DNA from: Coniferiporia sulphurascens
Lineage: Eukaryota; Basidiomycota; Agaricomycetes; Hymenochaetales; Hymenochaetaceae
Assembly (NCBI GenBank): GCA_002794785.1
Contig: NBBA01000020.1
Span: 62,001-126,000, forward strand
Length of the DNA stretch: 64,000 bases
Direction of reading: 5' to 3'
Position 1 is the stretch's first letter; the number at the start of each line of letters is the position of its first letter. A model generated the notes under the pieces. It had not been told where the DNA came from and did not search any database. It saw only the letters and a list, made by a program, of their open reading frames with translations. Positions 1-11,293 of this stretch are shown here, one piece after another. A program made the position numbers and the translations under genes.

Positions 1-3000
1 GCTGTGCCTGCACTGGTAGGCTGAGTCAAAACTCAGCCAGTAGCCCCCGTAGGGACCAGCGCAGCAGAGGACCTGTGTGACTGCCGAGAGCTCACTGCGT
101 GGGTGGTCAACTGAATGCATAAGTAGCTTTCAAGGTCGGCGAGAGGGGAGGCCATGTACCGCCAAGTATTTGTCAGCAGTGGAGGCAAGGGGGTGGGTGA
201 GTGAGAGTGTCCACCTATCCATGAGGGTGCGGATGGCGACCTCTTTTAGTGTGGAGGTTGACGGTTTTAGGTCGGATGGAGGGAGCTCCGTCACCAGTTT
301 CGCTTCCCTGTCAGCCCATTCGTTGCTGGGGATGTCTGAATGACTGGGGCACCAGATGAAATGAATGGTGAGCTTGGGTACAAGTCCAGCAGAGTCTCCA
401 CACCCGCCTTCCAGATGTGAAGGAGGTGGGCGCCGGGGGTGGCGGTCCATGTGTGGAAAAGGTGGAGTGCAGTCAGTGAATTGGACAGGAAGAAGATGTC
501 TGATGCGACACACAGTTGTGCCGGGAGGCGGCGCACTACCCAGCCCGGAGCCGTGGTGAGGGAGAACTCCTTGGCATCTGTGGCCATTGCGCATGTAGGG
601 GACTCCAGTCAGCGTGACCAGAGGCGGGTGGGGCCTAGCATTGTGCAGATGGCGGAGCCCGACTTTTCATCTATGCAGGAGCCATCTGTGAATACTTGGA
701 CATGGGGGGTGGTGCCTAGGTCTCATGCGGCACAGACAAACTGTTTGTGGGTGTCAGTGCTGATGGGGGTGACAGGGGTGGTGAAGTGGACTTGGCCGTT
801 TGTGAAGGCCAGGGGGTCCGTCCATGGGGGATGTGTGTATGCAGGGACCTGTTGAACCCAGGGGGCTTGGACCTGCAGAGAAAGGGAAAAGGGTCTGTTA
901 GCTACATTTTTTAATAATTTATGGCCAATAGAGTGAGAGGTGCACCAGAGGTGCAAAGAATGGGTTGTCTTTATATATTCGAAATAGAAAGAGAGAGGGG
1001 GAACGGAGCAGAGAAAATTGGTGGAGTGGGGGGAGGCACCTTTGAAGATGCCCAAAATCCAGCAGCAGGCCGTGTTCTGCATGGCCTGGAGGCGGTTTAC
1101 CAGGGTTTTTTGGCGGCAGCCATGGTACCACACTGGCGCCCCCCATGACAGGACAGAGCGGATGCAGGAGGTGTACAGGCGGCAGAGGAGGAGGGCCGAG
1201 ATACCGCGTTGGGTGTTGCCCAAAATGCATAGGGTGGCAAGGGTGGAGAGTCCCTTGGAGTGCATGCATTTGACATGGGGCTTGAAGGAGAGGCCTGGGT
1301 CCCACCATATCCCCAACCACCTAAGTGGGATTGAGGGGTGGATCAGGGTGTTGGGGTCGACCTGAACACTGGCAGTGTCCCAGCCTTCATAGCCGGTGCA
1401 TCGCCGTGGGGGGTGAAAGTGGAGGCACTCCGTCTTGGTGGCTTTGATGTTGAGACTGATGGTGCCAAAGAGGGTGTTGAGTTGTTGGTAGGTGCGGGCA
1501 AGAGCGCAGCAGTTGGATGCCACTGAGGGACCTACACAGATAAGTAAATGGTCATCAACATATGCCAAGGCGGTGGTGCCGGCTTGGTGGAAGCGCTGGA
1601 GGACCACCCCCGTGAATATAGTTGACAGGATGGGGGAGACTGGTGATCCCTGGGGGGTGCTGAAGTTGGGTTTGGGGGCAGTAGGGAGGGTGGTGCCATC
1701 GAATGCGACCGCAACCTGCTGGTCCATCATGAAGGATAGACACCAGTCAGCCATGTCTGGTGCGCAACCAAGATCCAGCAGTTGTCGGTGGAGGAGTTGG
1801 GGGTGCACCAAGTCGAAAAACCCCTGGATGTTGACTGCTAGGACCGAGCATATGAGGCCCTCCGAGTGGGCGCATTCCGCAATCTGTAGGAGGTGCTGGG
1901 CAGCATCGTAGACCAAATGGCCCTGGCGTCCCCCGTATTGGTTAGGTGGCAGCCAGTTCCTTGTGTTAGCGAGGAACTGGAGCTGGTTAGCTATAATTTT
2001 TTCCAGGAGTTTCCCTAAGGTCTCCTCAAGGGTGATGGGGCGGTAGGACTGAGGCAAAAAAGGGTCCTTCTTGTTTGGCTTCCTGAGCATTACAACCTTT
2101 GCTGCCCGCCAGCACTCGGGGTGGTGCCCCAAGCTCAGGCAGTCGTTGAAAAGAGTAAGTATCTCATTGGGGTAGGCATCCACCACCCATTTCAGGGGGT
2201 GGTAGCCTATCCCCAAGAGGCCCAGAGCCAGCAAGTTGGAAGTGTCGGCCAGTGCCCCCATGAGCTCCGCCAGGAGTATGTGCAGGGCAGCTGGTTGAGT
2301 TGGTGGTCATGGGATGTTGTTCACTGCCTGGGGTGGGGGGGGGCATAAAAAAGGTTTCACAAAAGAGCTCACCTTTCTCGTTGTCTGTCTGGGTGAAGGA
2401 GCCGTCTCACCGTTTAAGTGAGGGGATGGGGGTGGGTCGGTTCCCGAGGTCACGTTTGGCCCAGTTCCAGATGTTGGAGGCATCTGCTTCCGCTGCCTGG
2501 TTGGTGTAGAACTGCCATTTGGCCATCCTAACGCCCCTTTTGAAGGCACGTCTAGCTGATGATCGCTGGAGGGGGGTGGTAGCCATTGTGATGGCGGATA
2601 GGAGGGTCTTGCAGTGGGGTGACCACCATGGGACTTCTGTTTTTGACGGCTTGGTGAGGTAGGTGAACAGCTGGAGGGTGGTGACCATGGAGTCGATGAC
2701 CGCTTTAGCTTTGATGTCCAGGGCATGGGTGTCGAGCCCCGGGGGTTGGAAGGCTGCTTCCAGAAGAGGGAAGGCAATGTTGGTCCATTCCTCCTTGTCG
2801 GCTGGTTGCCGCCAGGGTGTCTTTAGGACAGGAGGGGGGGGCCGAAATGGCAGTGACCAATGCAGGATAGCGTGGTCAGACAGTGGTGAGGGGTTGGAGG
2901 TAGCCGAATCTAGAATAGAGTCGGGGTTGACCATGGGTAGGGCCCAGATCATGTCAATGGGGCACCAATGACGATTGCCATTGGGCCTTGAGTCAGAGTC

Positions 3001-3594
3001 AGGTATGTGGGCAGGCTCTAGGCCATGCCCATGGAAAAAGTCATTGAGGGGTTGTGCCCCCAAGTTGTCTCGCCATGGGACTGGGAAATCGGACCATGTG
3101 TGGTGGTGACGGTTGAAGTCGCCCACCACAAGTAGCATTGTGGCTAGCACTGAGGGGAGTGAGAATAAAAACGACTCACCTGGGTACTGGGGGGAGGCGT
3201 TCTCTTGGTCTGGGGGGTGCATACCATAGTAGTTGCACACCCGGAGGGTGAGTTGGGATCATACCTCCACTGTCAGTACATTGGTGCTGTGGGATGCAGC
3301 TCTGAGGATCGACCATGAGGTAGGAGGGAGGGCCTTGGAGACATACATGACTACCTGAGGGTGGACCTCTGGTGGTAGAACAGATATGTAGCCTGGGATG
3401 GTGGGGATGTTGAGGATCAGGGTGCTGGTCGGGTTGGTAAGTGAGGGTTGCAGACCTATTTGATACCAGGGAGGTTCCTGGATAAGAATTAGGTGCAGGG
3501 GAGATGGGTCATTTGTAAGGACAGGAATCAGGGAATGTATTGCCACTAGTGAGCGGGCGGCGTTCCACTGCAGGATAGAGAGTGTCTCTATCAT
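1..3594 (-). pseudogene. LINE copy A ORF2: endonuclease, reverse transcriptase, RNase H (broken)
   Basis: ORF2 starts at 3594, overlapping the gag stop. The APE endonuclease motifs are all visible: ILQWNA, LIQEPP, GDFNRHHHTWS, IDMIWAL and SDHAIL. A TGA near 3259 splits the domain and a frame change lies near 2410. Reverse transcriptase (2261-723) has TPQGSPVSPILS and the YVDD box, followed by a region of the NIKATKTECL type. Motif A reads VNIQGFFD where copies B and D have VDIQGFFD, so one catalytic aspartate is Asn in this copy. RNase H follows below 720 in broken frames (GNEWAD-type motif as PSNEWADREAK). The copy cannot make an active enzyme. Confidence 0.9.
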
Positions 3595-4355
3595 AGTTCC
3601 TCCATCTGGTCATTGGTGGGGTCAGCGGCAAGGGCCTCTTCGATTTGGCGATATCGCCTCTTCTTGGGGCATGCCGGTAGGGTGGCGGGGTGGTCACCCT
3701 TGCAGTTGTTGCAGAGGTGGGGGTGGGGACATGTGTCGCCTTTGGGCACTGCATCTGTTGCGCAGTGGGCGCATGATTTGCGGTGATTGCGGGTCAAGTG
3801 GGCACCTGCGCAGTCAGCACAGCATGGTTGGGCTCGGCAGCCCTTGGTTCCATGGCCCAGGCCCTGGCACCACTCACATTGGGTGAGGGTGGGGCGAACT
3901 GGTGGGACCGAGAGTTGTAGGGCAGATCCAAACATCCAGACCTGAGGCCTCTTGAGGAGGTGCTCACGTATGGAGCCATCGGGATTGATGAAGGAGAAGA
4001 CCACTGGGCACCTGTCAAGTGTCAGCAGGTGGTCCTCAGTGGTGGTGAAGTGGGGGGTGACTACAAAGTCAAGGTTGCGGAGTGCCGGGTTATGCCGGAT
4101 TTCAGCCATGAGGGCCTTCTTGGTGATGGTGTGTCCATTCTGGCTGAACAAAAAGTCCTTGCAGGGCACCATGGAGATGCAGAGGGTGGACTGGGGGCGG
4201 ACTCTGGAGGGGGTTAGGGAGAAGGCAGTCGGGATGGTGATCCCGGCCACGATGCACTCTGTGCGCATGTGGGAGGCATAGGCTGCGGAGTGACAATCAA
4301 TGATTGTTTCTGTGGTTGGGTTAGCTGAGGACGGACGCACCATGAATGTGGTCAC
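3591..4355 (-). pseudogene. LINE copy A ORF1 (gag-like, CCHC zinc knuckles), N-terminally truncated
   Basis: This encodes the nucleic-acid-binding ORF1 protein that packages LINE RNA. The C-terminal third has consecutive cysteine/histidine knuckles beginning CEWCQGLGHGTKGC, CCADCAGAHLTRNHRKSC and CNNCKGDHPATLPAC, then a basic tail (KKRRYRQ). The region before them resembles the fragment at 18337-18640 (shared SANP, II and LTPS positions), which shows that the true N-terminus lies upstream and is missing here. The stop codon overlaps the ORF2 start as ATGA (3594-3591). The remaining frame is open, but the protein cannot be complete. Confidence 0.85.
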
Positions 4356-4405
<50 letters not shown>

Positions 4406-4413
4406 TATTATTC
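4356..4413 (-). repeat. (TAA)n tail of LINE copy B
   Basis: The plus strand reads a TTA microsatellite of roughly 17 units, which is the TAA-type 3' tail of minus-strand copy B. It follows directly after the family's conserved 3' end (CTGCAGGAATAATAA on the minus strand). Confidence 0.95.
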
Positions 4414-4438
4414 CTGCAGTATTATGTAATTACAAGCT

Positions 4439-4460
4439 GCCCCCCCCAGAGGGGGGGCCC
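4439..4460 (-). other. Conserved 3' UTR hairpin, LINE copy B
   Basis: A run of seven to eight C, a 3-nt loop and a run of seven G, about 25 nt before the tail. The same structure is present in copies C, D and E, so it belongs to the element and is a candidate for template recognition by the reverse transcriptase (inference). Confidence 0.75.
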
Positions 4461-4772
4461 TAACTACATAACAACAGAGGCACCCGTCATTGCACATCGC
4501 ACAAAACTGGGCAGGGGCTCTGCTCCCCGAGGGGTGCTGATGTGTGTGGAGTCCCTATTGCATGAGAAAGTCAAGAGAAGGAGGGATACATATCGCTACG
4601 AACAAACCAAGCAGGTGAGGGCAGGTAAAGTAAGAAGCTTAGAAGTGAGAATGGGGGGGCGAGAGTGCTGGCCGAGATGTATCTGTAGGAATCTGAAAGA
4701 CGGGCTCTACTCACGAGGAAAAGGGGGGAGCATACCTGATAGCTCCAAAAGGGCTGGGTCCGAGTCCTGGGT

Positions 4773-7440
4773 TCAGGGTCCGAGCATATGACGCATGTAT
4801 TCCCATAGGAGGTCCAGGTCCATATCTTTGTCAGTTGGGTGGCCGTCTAGGTCCATCACAGCAAAAGACAGCCGGATGGCACCTGCGGCACGGTCAGAAA
4901 GGCGGTTTAGGTGCCCTGTCAGCTTCAGCCAGCAGCGCAACACCGGGAGGCAGTTTTCGTCGGTCCACTCTGAGTGGTGGACTGGGAGAGGGTCTCGAGG
5001 TGGCCATACATGTCGTATCCATGGGTGGAAAGTACTACAGCCGCCTAGGATGTGAGCGGTCGACTGTGCAGGCCATGGGGGGTGGTTGTGCCACCTGCAG
5101 TGCGAGATCAGGCCATGCCTGCATCGGTAGGCTGAGTCAAAACTCAGCCAGTAGCCCCCATAGGGACCGGCATGGCAGAGGACCTGTGTGACTGCAGAGA
5201 GCTCACTGCATGGGTGGTCGACCAAATGCATGAGCAGCTTTCGAGGTCGATGGGAGGGGAGGCCGTGTACCGCCAGGTATTTGTCAGCGGCTGAGGCGAG
5301 GGGGTGGGCAAGCAAGAGAGTCCATCTTTCCATGAGAGTGCGGATGGTGACCTCTTTTAGTGCGGAGGTGGAAGGTTTTAGGTTGGATGGGGGGAGTTCT
5401 GTTGCCAGTTTCGCTTCCTTGTCAGCCCATTCATTGCCGGGGATATCCAAGTGACTGGGGCACCATATGAAATGAACGGTGAGCTGGGGGTACGAGTCCA
5501 GCAGAGTCTCCATGCCGGCTTTCCAGATGTGAAGGAGGTGGGCGCCAGGGGTGGCGGCCCAAGTGTGGAAAAGGTGGAGAGCAGTCAGCGAATCAGACAG
5601 AAAGAAGATGTCTGATGCGACACGCAATTGCACTGGGAGGCGGCGCACTACCCAGCCAGGGGCCGTAGCAAGGGAGAACTCCTCAGCATCCATGGCTGTA
5701 GCGCAGGGAGGGGATTCCAGTTGGCATGACCGGAGTCGGGTGTGGCCTAGCATAGCGCAAATGGCTGAGCCTGCCTTATTGTCAATGCGGGAGCCGTCTG
5801 TGAATACCTGGACATGGGGGGTGGAGCCGAGTTGGCGCACGGCAGCTACAAATGACTTTCACATGTCGGCGCTAACTGGGGTGGCGGGGGTGGTGAAACG
5901 GACCCTATCCTGAGTGAAGGCCAGTGGGTCCATCCATGGGGGATGCGTGTATGCAGGGACTTGTTGAACCTGGGGGGCTCAGACCTGCAGAGAGAGGGAG
6001 AAAGGTCTGTTAGCTATGTTTTTAAATAATTTACGGCCAATAGAGTGGGGGGTGCGCCAGAGGCGCAGTGAATGGGTCGTCTTTATATATTCAAAATAGA
6101 AAGAAAGAGGGGGGACTGAGCAAAGAAAATTAGTGGAATGGGGGGAGGCACCTTTGAAGATGCCAAGAATCCAGCAGCAAGCCATATTTTGTACAGCCTG
6201 GAGGCAGTTTACCAGGGTTTTTTGGCAGTGGCCGTGGTACCACACTGGTGCTCCCCATGACAGGACAGAGCGGATGCAGGAGGTATAAAGGCGGCAGAGG
6301 AGGAGGGCCGAGATTCTGCATTGGGTGTTGCCCAGAATGTGGAGGGCAGCTAGTTTGGACAGCCCCTTGGAGTGCATGCGCTCGACGTGGGGCTTGAAGG
6401 AAAGGCCCGGATCCCACCATATCCCCAACCACTGAAGTGGGATTGAGGGGTGGATCAGGGTGTTGGGGTCGACCTGCACCCCTGCTGTGTCCCAGCCATC
6501 ATAGCCAGTATGTCGCCGGGGAGGGTGAAAGTGGAGGCACTCTGTCTTGGCAGCTTTGATGTTGAGACCGATTGTGCCGAAAAGGGTGTCGAGTTGGTGG
6601 TAGGTGCAGGCTAGGGCATGGCAGTTGGATGCCACTGAGGGACCTACACAGATAAGTAAGTGGTCATCAACATATGCCAGGGTGGTGGTGCCGGCTTGGT
6701 GAAAGTGCTGGAGGACCACCCCTGTGAATATAGTTGACAGGATGGGGGAGACTGGTGATCCCTGTGGGGTGCCGAAGTCAGGTTTGGGGCAGTAGAGAGG
6801 GTGGTGCCATCGAATGTGATGGTGACTTGCCAGTCTGTCATGAAGGATAGACACCAGTCGGCCATATCTGGGGCGCAACCGAGATCCAACAATTGTTGGT
6901 GGAGGAGTTGGGGGTGTACCAAGTCGAAGAAGCCCTGAATGTCGACTGCTAGGACCGAGCAGACGAGGCCCTCTGAGTGGGCATGCTCCACAATCTGTAG
7001 AAGGTGTTGGGCAGGGTCATAGACTGAATGGCCCTGGCATCCCCCATATTGGTTAGGTGGCAGCCAGTTCCTCGTGTTAGTGAGGAACTGGAGCCAGTTA
7101 GCTATGATCTTTTCGAGGAGTTTCCCTAGGGTCTCCTTGAGGGTTATGGGCTGGTATGATCGCAGCGAGAAGGGGTCCTTCTTGTTTGGCTTCCTGAGCA
7201 TTACGACTTTTGCCACCCACCAACACTTGGGGTGGTGCCCCAAGCGTAGACAGTCATTGAAAAGTGTAAGTATCTCGTCAGGGTAAGCGTCCACCACCCA
7301 TTTAAGGGGGCGGTAACCTATTCCTGAGATGCCCGGGGCCGATAAGTTGGATGTATCAGCCAGTGCCCCTGTAAGCTCTGTGAGGAGTATGGGCAGGGCA
7401 GCTGGTTGGGTTGGTGGCAGTGGGGTGTCAGCCACTGCCT
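4773..7440 (-). pseudogene. LINE copy B ORF2 fragment: reverse transcriptase and RNase H
   Basis: The reverse transcriptase part (7440-5979) carries VDIQGFFD (motif A intact) and AYVDDHLLICVG, with a frame change near 6780-6880. After a stop near 5979 the RNase H domain (5840-4773) is open. Its four acidic positions are visible: VFTDGSRIDNK, MDAEEFSLA, FLSDSLTAL and NEWADKEAK. This is the best preserved RNase H in the window. Absence of an N-terminal half and the breaks make it a pseudogene. Confidence 0.88.
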
Positions 7441-7442
7441 GG

Positions 7443-7520
7443 GGACATCCCCAGCAATGAATGGGCTGACAGGGAAGCGAAACTGGTGATGGAGCTCCCT
7501 CCATCCGACCTAAAACCCTC
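7443..7520 (+). mobile_element. LINE copy C, left part (RNase H), before Tc1 insertion
   Basis: Plus-strand RNase H coding sequence (DIPSNEWADREAK...LPPSDLKPS) starting at the head-to-head junction with copy B. It stops at a TA used by the Tc1-type transposon and resumes in the same codon at 11294. If the transposon is removed with one TA, the frame continues K-P-S-T-S-T-L-K-E-V as in the other copies. Confidence 0.9.
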
Positions 7521-7522
7521 TA

Positions 7523-7549
7523 AGGTAGGGGAAGTATATACTCAACAAG
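7523..7549 (+). repeat. Left terminal inverted repeat of Tc1-type element
   Basis: 27 bp, identical on the opposite strand to 11265-11291. A short inverted repeat (CCAAATT/AATTTGG, about 7571-7588) lies just inside. Confidence 0.95.
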
Positions 7550-8113
7550 CCGTGACTTGTGTGGCGTTAACCCAAATTGCCTAATTTGGGTGCAGCTACG
7601 ACAATGGAAACTACTTCTCCACAAGGACCTAGACTCAAATTCTGGTCTGACAGTGTTGTAGAAGGAGCCTGTAGCTACAACCTGGTTTTTTTATTTTTTT
7701 AAATTTCTCAATATTTGCCAAGTTATTCAAAGAAAAAGCAACTTTTTTTTGATCACCCAGAATCGACATTATACATCTTTCTGAGCATTTCATTTTTTGG
7801 GTCCGAAGTTTTTGCCGCCCTTCGGCAAATGCCAGAGCAGTAATAAAAGCCTTATATAATAATGTTACTAAGCTTACATAATTATTTTTCCAAGCACTTA
7901 AACTAACAAAAAAAACATAACTGAGAGCCCAGAAACAGGCAATGCCTTGCAGAAAGAAGCACATAGCCAGCAAGACAAAGACCCTAGATAAATACAGGAA
8001 CAGTGTAAGATATAGATTAGCATGTGCATGAGCTCTCGTTAAACTTACGTTTACCAAGGTTTGCGGAAGCAAAAAAACTGTCCCGGACAGACCGGGTCAG
8101 CCTAGTAATTGTC

Positions 8114-11100
8114 TTGAAATTGTCATACATGACCCCAGTTCTGAGTCTGAGCCTGAGTCCAAGTCCAAATCCAAATCCAAATTCAAGTCTGAATCTGAGC
8201 CCGAGTCTGAGCCTAGGTCCAAGTTTGGGTCCAACTGCAGTGCCCACCCATTTGACAGCCTCAACCCTGTTGTCCAGTGCCGCAACGAGGATGCAGTTGC
8301 TGACCTGGATATTGACACTGTCATTAATGAAAATGAAGCTCAAAGGTTTATGGACATACTCACAAGTGGCCTTAATGCATGGCTGGAGCAACAAGATGCT
8401 CAGACAAGACCAGTATGCTACAGAAAACACGGCATGTTCCTGCCAAAGCATACAAAAAGGCACCAGAGAGCAAAAAATTAGGGATGAAACAGCAAAACTC
8501 CGAAAACAGGGATACACGGACCTTCATTCCCTAAAGTTCTTCAAAACATCCAGGGGCAGAGTGCCTGCACCAGGCTTGGACACAAATGGCTTTCAGGAGA
8601 GCCTAAATCCATTTTTTGTGGACAAAACAGAGTCAGAAACTGACACCACTGGCAGGAGTATGTCAGACGAAATTGTGGCAGTTGGTCACTGCTCTGTGCA
8701 AGTCCAAGCCCATAGAACCCACATAGGTGAAGTGTCCGAAGCATGACATGCACTGGCTGCTGGCAGAATAGACTTGGAGTTACAGGTGGCTGCATAGACT
8801 CAGATGGAAAATGAGAATGGAGCAAGGCTGATGCAAAATCCAATCGGACACGCACCTGATCTGATTTCCAGCCCACAAATGGATGGAACTGCAATTCCGG
8901 CCACCAATACAAGAGGACTCACCATATCTGAAGCCCACTCATCATATCCTAACACCCTGGATGCAGATCGAACCACGAAAAAGACCCTGCTGGCAGTTGC
9001 TGACCCAGATCTGAGCACGAAGGCTTTGAGTCCCCCTCAAGCACTTTTGACATGACACATTGCTATAGACGACAATAGCTATGAGTTTGGAGACCAGGAT
9101 AATCTGGACACATACCCAATCAGTCAAAGAGACATGAGCTCACTTCCAAACATCGACATGAACACCAGCACAATCTTTCCAACAGCGGCTGAGGCTGCTA
9201 ATTAAATCTGTGCCTGCCCTCCTGAACCAGCTCCTTTACCACCCACAAATAATCCTGCACTGGAGGAAGAGGAAGAGGAGGAAAGTGAGGAGGATAAAGA
9301 GGAGAGAGAATTAGAGCCGTCGAAGACAAATCAAGATGCTGTAGAGACATTACCAGGTCAAGCAGCAGCCCAGTCCAGAAACGATTCCAATCTATCCATG
9401 TCCTCTCAGTCCAATTCCTGCACCCCAGACCTTCGTTTCCAAGCCCCCAATCACTCTGATCCTGCACTCGAAGACGCAATTTGGTGTCTTGATTGTATAT
9501 CTAAAGATAAAAGTCTTGACCTGCTTTTTCGAGGCCGGGTTACCTCAATGTTAACTTTTCTTCGGCTGTACACTGGGGACAAGGATATGGGCTGGACTGA
9601 GGCTTCAATGTTGGCAGCAAGCATTTGTGGACGAGGGGTGCATCTTGCTTGATGTATCCATGAGTGGACACGAAAGCATCTTGCAGACCATGCCTTCGTC
9701 CCTGTCAACCTCTATGGTTCTTGGAAGAAATCATTAATCAACGATGAAGATTTTGCAGCAGAAATTCATAGTCACCTTCAGAGTCTTGGGAAAGAGTTTC
9801 TTTCACCAAAAGATGTTCAAGAATACCTTAACAGACCAGATGTACTGTCCCGGATTGGCCGCACAGCTCCAGTCAGCACATGCACAGCCAGAAAGTGGAT
9901 GAACGCAATGGGTTATAGATATAGGAAGACACCTACTGGGATGTATGTTGATGGCCACGAAAGAGAAGATGTTGTGAAGTACTGACAAAATATTTTTCTC
10001 CCACTTTGGGCTGAGCTTGAGAAAGAAATGGATCTTGCTGCGGATTCTGCTCCAGGTTCTGTCACGTTCCAAAAGAAACTCATCCTTGTTACCCATGATG
10101 AATCGACGTTCTATGTGAATGACCAGCACAAGACAAAATGGACTCACAACAGTGAAACTGCAAAGCCACACACAAAAGGTGAGGGTGCATCCATAATGGT
10201 TTCAGACTTCTGCACCCCTCAGTTTGGATGGCTAAAATCTTCGGATGGGTGAGTGTATCAGTATGATCTAAATTCTGAGCTTTTGGATCTGAAATAAAAT
10301 TACCTTAAAGTTCATGTGAAGCCCGTATCTACTTTAAAGCGGGCAAGAATTGTGAAGGGTACTTTGGACATGAAGATATTGCCAAGCAAGTTGAAGCAGC
10401 AGTTGATATTTTTGAAGAGCGATTCCCTGGCCACACAGCACTGTTTGCTTTTGATAATGCACTATCAGCATGTCACATGCCAAAAAATCCGGGGTGGACT
10501 GGTGCTCGTGCTCCGGATCCTCCCATGCGTCATGGCCGACTCCCCAATGGTCAACCACAAAATCTCTATTTCCCCCTTGACGATCCACTTCACCCTGGCA
10601 AGTTTAAAGGGATGGCACAGATTCTGCGTGAGTGTGGTATTTATGTCCATCCAAAACTCCATGCAGAGTGTAAAAACTTCAAGTGTGATGAAGATGCTGG
10701 TGGTCTATGCTGTTGTCGGTGAATGCTGTTTAACCAGCCTGATTTTGCAGGACAAAAGTCTGCTATTCAAGAATATATTGAAAGCTGTGGCCACAAAGCA
10801 ATTTTCTATCCCAAATTTCACTGTGAGCTTAATTTTATTGAGCAGTGCTGGGGTAAAGCAAAGTATTACTATCAGATGCTTCCTCATCCACAGAATGAAC
10901 AGCAAATGGAGCAGAATGTCAAATGGAGCCTTAATTCTGTCCCTATTGAAATGATAAATCGGTTCATTACGTCCAATCACTACCTCTGATTACAATAAGC
11001 TAACTATATTTCTTCATAGCTTTGCAGATCGGTCGGCTCGTTTTATGGATGCATACCGAAAAGGTCTGACTGGGAGTCAAGCTCAGTGGGCAAATAAAAA

Positions 11101-11167
11101 GTACCACGGCCATAGGACCTTGCCAGATAGAATATTATTTGAACTAGAGGCTCAGGGCCTACAGTAG
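8114..11167 (+). pseudogene. DDE transposase of the Tc1-type element, two introns, several stops
   Basis: Catalyses cut-and-paste transposition. An N-terminal low-complexity stretch of S/E/P/K repeats (about 8140-8230) and an acidic stretch (about 9260-9310) precede the conserved part. Catalytic motifs: VTHDESTFYVND (first D, near 10095), FAFDNALSACH (second D, near 10455) and FHCELNFIEQCWGKAK (E, near 10835). The C-terminus reads ARFMDAYRKGLTG and ends at a TAG (11165-11167). Joining the frames requires probable introns at about 10247-10308 (GTGAGT...AAAG) and 10970-11020 (GTCCAA...ATAG). In-frame TGA codons at 9650, 9983 and 10720 each sit where CGA (Arg) is plausible. The N-terminal boundary is unclear; further breaks lie around 8480-9200. 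Confidence 0.85.
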
Positions 11168-11264
11168 TACACTTTTTATTTTTTAAGAAATCCGAAGTAG
11201 AATTTTTGCCGCCCCATATATGGTAACATAGGGTTAAGGGTCCGTTACTGTGACGTGACACTGC

Positions 11265-11291
11265 CTTGTTGAGTATATACTTCCCCTACCT
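11265..11291 (+). repeat. Right terminal inverted repeat of Tc1-type element
   Basis: Exact 27-bp inverted copy of the left end, followed by the TA at 11292-11293. Confidence 0.95.
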
Positions 11292-11293
11292 TA

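Larger units (their letters stand above)
1..4356 (-). mobile_element. LINE copy A (APE-RT-RNaseH non-LTR retrotransposon), runs off left edge
   Basis: This is the longest copy of the window's LINE family, read on the minus strand. In order it holds the zinc-knuckle gag, an APE-type endonuclease, reverse transcriptase and RNase H. The RNase H part and the 3' end run off the left edge. The gag lacks its N-terminus: its first codons abut the (TAA)n tail of copy B at about 4356, so A is either 5'-truncated or interrupted by B. ORF2 is broken by stops and frame changes (about 3259, 2410 and 595-720). The domain order fits the fungal Tad and related I-group LINEs; clade assignment would need a reverse transcriptase tree. 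Confidence 0.93.
4356..7442 (-). mobile_element. LINE copy B, 5'-truncated at the start of reverse transcriptase
   Basis: Minus-strand copy with tail, 3' UTR, RNase H and reverse transcriptase, but no endonuclease or gag. Its 5' end at about 7442 joins copy C head to head. The sequence matches copy A through CACTGCCTGGGG and then switches to plus-strand RNase H sequence of copy C. The 3' UTR carries the G/C hairpin at 4439-4460. Differences from copies A, D and E are frequently CG versus TG or CA. Confidence 0.92.
7523..11291 (+). mobile_element. Tc1/mariner-type DNA transposon, 3769 bp, TA target duplication
   Basis: Bounded by perfect 27-bp terminal inverted repeats (7523-7549 and 11265-11291, starting AGGTAGGGGAAGTATATAC) and flanked by TA on both sides (7521-7522, 11292-11293). 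It carries one decayed transposase with a DDE-type catalytic domain of a family common in Agaricomycetes. TA duplication and the order of the D, D and E motifs place it with Tc1/mariner relatives; the 27-bp repeats are compatible. It lies inside LINE copy C, so it is younger than that copy. Confidence 0.9.

Noticed and set aside
919..1911. Several open frames antisense to the LINE reverse transcriptase
   Set aside because: They mirror GC-rich coding sequence, are not conserved as proteins between copies and match nothing recognisable.
8024..8746. A 240-codon open frame rich in serine/proline repeats
   Set aside because: It is an alternate frame over the 6-bp-based repeat of the transposase N-terminus; the SESEPESK-type frame continues into sequence that looks like a real protein.
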